In this document: positions 61,091-64,000 of the stretch, one piece after another
Layout of the letters: each line of letters opens with the position of its first letter
Numbering within the stretch: position 1 is the stretch's first letter
NCBI RefSeq assembly: GCF_001661345.1
Contig: NW_017962916.1
Span: forward strand, 852,461-916,460
DNA length: 64,000 nucleotides
Direction of reading: 5' to 3'
Origin: Ascoidea rubescens DSM 1968
Taxonomy: Eukaryota > Ascomycota > Saccharomycetes > Ascoideales > Ascoideaceae
Program-made: the position numbers and the translations under genes
Notes under the pieces: model-generated
The model's input: only the letters and a program-made list of their open reading frames with translations
Databases searched by the model: none
What the model was told of the DNA's origin: nothing

Positions 61091-61801
61091 ATGAGACTCA
61101 TCAACTGCTGTGCTTTGGTTCTACTGCTGGTGTTGTTTTTGCTGCTCAATGCTGCAAATGCTTATTCCATCAAGGGAGCTGTGTCTGGCATTGACTTATC
61201 CAGCATCAACCCAACCCACTTTTTCATCCATCTCCAGCAGCTCAATTTCAGCCACCCTTCCTCTGATAACATCGAATTCAGAGTGCCTTTGAGACATGAT
61301 GGCTCCTTTAAAACGCTCCAAGACCTTTCTATTGGCGATTACTTGTTAACAGTTTCCTCTACTGATTACAATTTCGACAAAGATCGCTTTGTCGTTTTGA
61401 TTAACGAGACGCAAGATGCTTCTAACAACAACATCACAATAACCGCCTACGAAAATGAACTTGGCCATAGATACAACGACCTAATTGAGGTGGACTATCC
61501 TTTAAATATAACTTTGAATCAAAAGAACCCTTTAAGAAAATACTACGAGCCCAAAAATAAAGGCATAACTACTTCTGGTCCTATTGCTGGATTGTTGAAT
61601 AGTAAGCTAGCCTTGTTCGGAACCGTCTCTTCAATTATACTCTTGATTGGCTTTAATTACATCCAAAAACTTGATCCAGATTTCCTCAAGGACCTACAAA
61701 ACGATTACAGCAATTTACAACAAGTGGTGGCCCAAAATAAAAACCCAAAGAACTCTCAAAGACCAGCATTGCCCACAAAAGTAAAATCAAAAAGGAACTG
61801 A
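61091..61801 (+). CDS. EMC7: ER membrane protein complex subunit 7 (Sop4)
   Basis: The ATG at 61091 starts a 236-aa protein with a signal peptide (MRLINCCALVLLLVLFLLLN, cleaved after ANA). The lumenal beta-sandwich follows: IKGAVSGIDLSSINPTHFFI, EFRVPLRHDGSFKTLQDLSI, GDYLLTVSSTDYNFDKDRFV. Near 167-192 there is one transmembrane segment (KLALFGTVSSIILLIGFNYI), then a charged cytosolic tail ending KVKSKRN. EMC7 (Sop4 in S. cerevisiae, 234 aa) belongs to the EMC insertase for tail-anchored and multipass proteins. Three CTG codons lie in the hydrophobic core of the signal peptide. The upstream TTG-initiated extension is ignored. Identification is good. Confidence 0.9.
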   Translation: MRLINCCALVLLLVLFLLLNAANAYSIKGAVSGIDLSSINPTHFFIHLQQLNFSHPSSDNIEFRVPLRHDGSFKTLQDLSIGDYLLTVSSTDYNFDKDRFVVLINETQDASNNNITITAYENELGHRYNDLIEVDYPLNITLNQKNPLRKYYEPKNKGITTSGPIAGLLNSKLALFGTVSSIILLIGFNYIQKLDPDFLKDLQNDYSNLQQVVAQNKNPKNSQRPALPTKVKSKRN

Positions 61802-62032
61802 TTCTGTGAAAATCCACTGCTGCGGGTTTTTCCTTTTTTTTTATATCCACTGCTCTTTTGGGCAAGTTAAATAAATATTTCTTTTTTTAATTGCAAGTAA
61901 ATACAAATCTTTCTAGTTAACTAAAAGCAGCAATGCTATTCGCTGTTTAACTGCATTGCTCTCACACTGCCACTGACATAAACTATATAAAAATTCCCTA
62001 TCCATCCAGCTCCCTTCTTCTCTTGTTCTCGA
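61802..62032. promoter_or_regulatory. YEN1 promoter
   Basis: 231 bp with a T-rich EMC7 3' end and a TATATAAAAA element near 61984, about 48 bp before the YEN1 ATG. Confidence 0.45.
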
Positions 62033-64000
62033 ATGGGTGTGCCTGACTTATGGGATTCAATATCAACTGGCTTTGACAAAAGAATTCCCTTCAATGTGTT
62101 CATCTCTGATTTCTTGCAATCCAACAAAAGGCCCTTGAGGGTTGCAATTGATGCGTATGGCTGGATATTCGAAGTTTCTTCTTTTGCAAACTCCCATGCT
62201 ACCAACACATCCAATAATGCTCCTCCCTTAAACAATAACTTATCCCACAATATTCAAAGAACTTTGCAACTTTTTAACTCAAGAATTCGTTTATTGCTAT
62301 CTTTGAGTATATCTTTTGTATTTGTATTTGATGGAAAATTCAAACCAAAATTCAAGAGAAACTTTACTGCAACAAATAAAGATTCCATTCTTCAAAACAA
62401 TATCAATCCCAACTATGATGCTGAATATATTGACTTTATTCAACGGATTTTTCTTAATCCAGACTTGGTGCTAAATATGTCAAACATTAGCATAAATGAC
62501 ATCAAAAATAACAATAACAATACTATCACTATCAACAAACACTTATCATTATTTAATAACTACGTCTTGGCCATAAAAAAAGAACTAATCAACTGGAATA
62601 TTCCTTACATAGATGCTGCAGGCGAGGCTGAAGCAGAATGTGCAAGATTGCAGTACTTGAATATTGTTGATTATATTATTACAAATGATTCTGATGTCCT
62701 AATATTTGGTGGAACTAAAATCCTAAGAAATTTTAGTAAATTTATTGAGGATAAGCCACCAAATGCGACCAAAATTAAAAACAAAATTAAAAAAATCCCT
62801 TCAAGTTCTTTTTCTTTTTCTTCTTCTTCTTCTTCTGCATTCGATTTGAACTCTGATTTGGGTTCAGTCACCATTGATGGTGATAAAAATGCTAATGAAG
62901 AAAATTTAACCAAATTTCATGAAGAACCCGATTTTTGGGTCACTCCTGTCCATATTGATAACGTCGAACTTAAAACTGGATTTAACAGATGGAGATTATT
63001 ATTTCTAGCTTTATTAAGAGGTGCTGATTATAGCTCTGGAGTCCATAACATTGGCTCAGCTAGAGCTCTGAGATTATCCTTAATTGGAACTAATTTTTTT
63101 AAATTTTTTAACCAAAAATCAACTGCTAAATCAAAGACAACCAAATCAAAATCTAAAATTAAACCAAAACCAAAACCAAAATTAAACTTTCCAATTAATA
63201 AATCCAATATATCTACTAACAATGATCAAAATTTTATCTCTGACTATGCAATTCCAGATTTTTCTTTATTGTTAAAAAATCTTTATTTTAATAGTATAAC
63301 AGCTCCAAAAGAAACTCGGGAAGCAAACTTAAAAAAATTTAAAGAAGATTTACTCTCCTGTTTGAAGGCTTTTTCAACAGAAATATTTGGTAGAAAAGTG
63401 AATTTCGAAGGAATTAATTTAATTGGGTTTCCACCAGATAATATAATATTATTATACTTTTATCCATACTTAAACCACAGCACCTTGTTCAATTTTGTTT
63501 CAGGCTCTACTAATTTTGCCGAGTTTCACTCTGTTAATTCAAATTCAAATTCAAAAAAGAATAACTTAACTTTTGATGATTCTCTAACAAATCTCTTTAA
63601 AGATTATGTGTTAAACAATGCAAATGAATTGATTTTAAAAACATTCACTGGCATCAGTAACTCATATCCGAATTTTCTTGGCGATTCGATCTTTAAATAT
63701 GATAAAACTTCTTGCAAATGGAATCAAATTCCATCTAAAATTAATTCAACTTTGTTCCAACCAAAAAGTCAAATTTTCAATGATTGGTTTGGATTACCTA
63801 AATTTAATTCTATTTTACAAAAAATATCTGGCTTGCCCTTATCAAGGGCATTTGGTTCAAATAATCCTAGAGAATGGACTTGCAAACATTTAGATCAATG
63901 TTATGCTGTCAAAAATTTGAACAAATATTATTCCAGTTCAAGAGAATTCAATCTGAAAAACAAACCACCCATTGCTATAGATATGGTGAAGGAAATTAAT
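62033..64000 (+). CDS. YEN1: Holliday junction resolvase Yen1 (GEN1/XPG family), 3' end outside window
   Basis: An open frame of 656 codons runs from the ATG at 62033 to the right edge. It begins MGVPDLWDSI, the N-terminal signature of XPG/GEN1 nucleases. Active-site carboxylates are visible: Asp ~40 (VAIDAYGWIFE), Glu in AAGEAEAECARLQYLN (~198-202) and Asp in ITNDSDVLIFGG (~219, 221). The helix-two-turn-helix region reads LLRGADYSSGVHNIGSARAL. Ser- and Lys-rich inserts (~255-280 and ~360-385) separate the blocks. Yen1 cuts Holliday junctions symmetrically in late mitosis and is held inactive by CDK phosphorylation. The nuclease core looks intact; the C-terminal regulatory part is mostly outside the window. 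Confidence 0.92.
   Translation, partial: MGVPDLWDSISTGFDKRIPFNVFISDFLQSNKRPLRVAIDAYGWIFEVSSFANSHATNTSNNAPPLNNNLSHNIQRTLQLFNSRIRLLLSLSISFVFVFDGKFKPKFKRNFTATNKDSILQNNINPNYDAEYIDFIQRIFLNPDLVLNMSNISINDIKNNNNNTITINKHLSLFNNYVLAIKKELINWNIPYIDAAGEAEAECARLQYLNIVDYIITNDSDVLIFGGTKILRNFSKFIEDKPPNATKIKNKIKKIPSSSFSFSSSSSSAFDLNSDLGSVTIDGDKNANEENLTKFHEEPDFWVTPVHIDNVELKTGFNRWRLLFLALLRGADYSSGVHNIGSARALRLSLIGTNFFKFFNQKSTAKSKTTKSKSKIKPKPKPKLNFPINKSNISTNNDQNFISDYAIPDFSLLLKNLYFNSITAPKETREANLKKFKEDLLSCLKAFSTEIFGRKVNFEGINLIGFPPDNIILLYFYPYLNHSTLFNFVSGSTNFAEFHSVNSNSNSKKNNLTFDDSLTNLFKDYVLNNANELILKTFTGISNSYPNFLGDSIFKYDKTSCKWNQIPSKINSTLFQPKSQIFNDWFGLPKFNSILQKISGLPLSRAFGSNNPREWTCKHLDQCYAVKNLNKYYSSSREFNLKNKPPIAIDMVKEIN

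Noticed and set aside
60721-61149. Open upstream extension of USA1 (143 extra codons from an earlier ATG)
   Set aside because: It crosses the divergent promoter and overlaps the EMC7 start. Its translation is Cys/Phe/His rich without a domain, and the ATG at 60720 begins the compact, plausible N-terminus.
1-64000. Transposons, LTRs, CRISPR arrays, viral or plasmid relics
   Set aside because: No reverse transcriptase, integrase or transposase motif, no long terminal repeat pair and no spaced repeat array was seen. The repeats present are micro- and minisatellites.

Overview
The window is nuclear DNA of a budding yeast (Saccharomycotina). It is strongly AT-rich and most genes are intronless. 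It carries orthologues of TOM22, RIM1, ELF1, APC11, RSM10, ASA1, MIH1, CDC15, KIN3, USA1, EMC7 and YEN1, many with asparagine runs typical of AT-rich yeasts. Three CTG codons lie in the hydrophobic core of the EMC7 signal peptide, which fits CTG read as leucine rather than serine. The species cannot be named from the sequence alone.

Layout. 0-7 kb: a multi-pass membrane protein running off the left edge, divergent from a DH-PH-CNH RhoGEF. 7.6-16.2 kb: RAI1 broken by a one-base frameshift, a small mitochondrial protein, the p24 cargo receptor ERP1, the FHA factor TOS4 (MluI box upstream), TOM22, ELF1 with one intron, and mitochondrial SSB RIM1. 16.4-19.8 kb: tRNA-Asn, a mitochondrial three-RRM protein, ASA1. 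19.8-23.8 kb: gene-poor, with hairpin-rich DNA and a 78-aa zinc-ribbon-like ORF. 23.8-31.2 kb: APC11, a copper P1B-ATPase, RSM10. 32-46 kb: MIH1 (poly-Asn tract interrupted by an ambiguous base), CDC15, an OSH1/OSH2 oxysterol-binding protein and KIN3. 46.6-53.7 kb: two paralogous amino-acid permeases placed head to head across 3.46 kb of apparently non-coding DNA. 54-64 kb: a multi-pass membrane protein, a second mitochondrial RRM-type protein, USA1 divergent from EMC7, and YEN1 running off the right edge.

There is no operon-like unit. Some neighbours are functionally close: USA1 (ER-associated degradation) and EMC7 (ER membrane insertion) share a promoter, and MIH1, CDC15 and KIN3 are mitotic regulators within 14 kb. 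Promoters are often GC-rich islands in AT-rich DNA, and several genes have long C/T-rich leaders. I see no transposon, CRISPR array, rRNA, viral relic or defence-like cassette. The best leads are the RAI1 frameshift together with a lost metal-ligand residue, the permease pair with an altered TM1 motif, the dyad-rich GC islands, and the two related mitochondrial RRM proteins.
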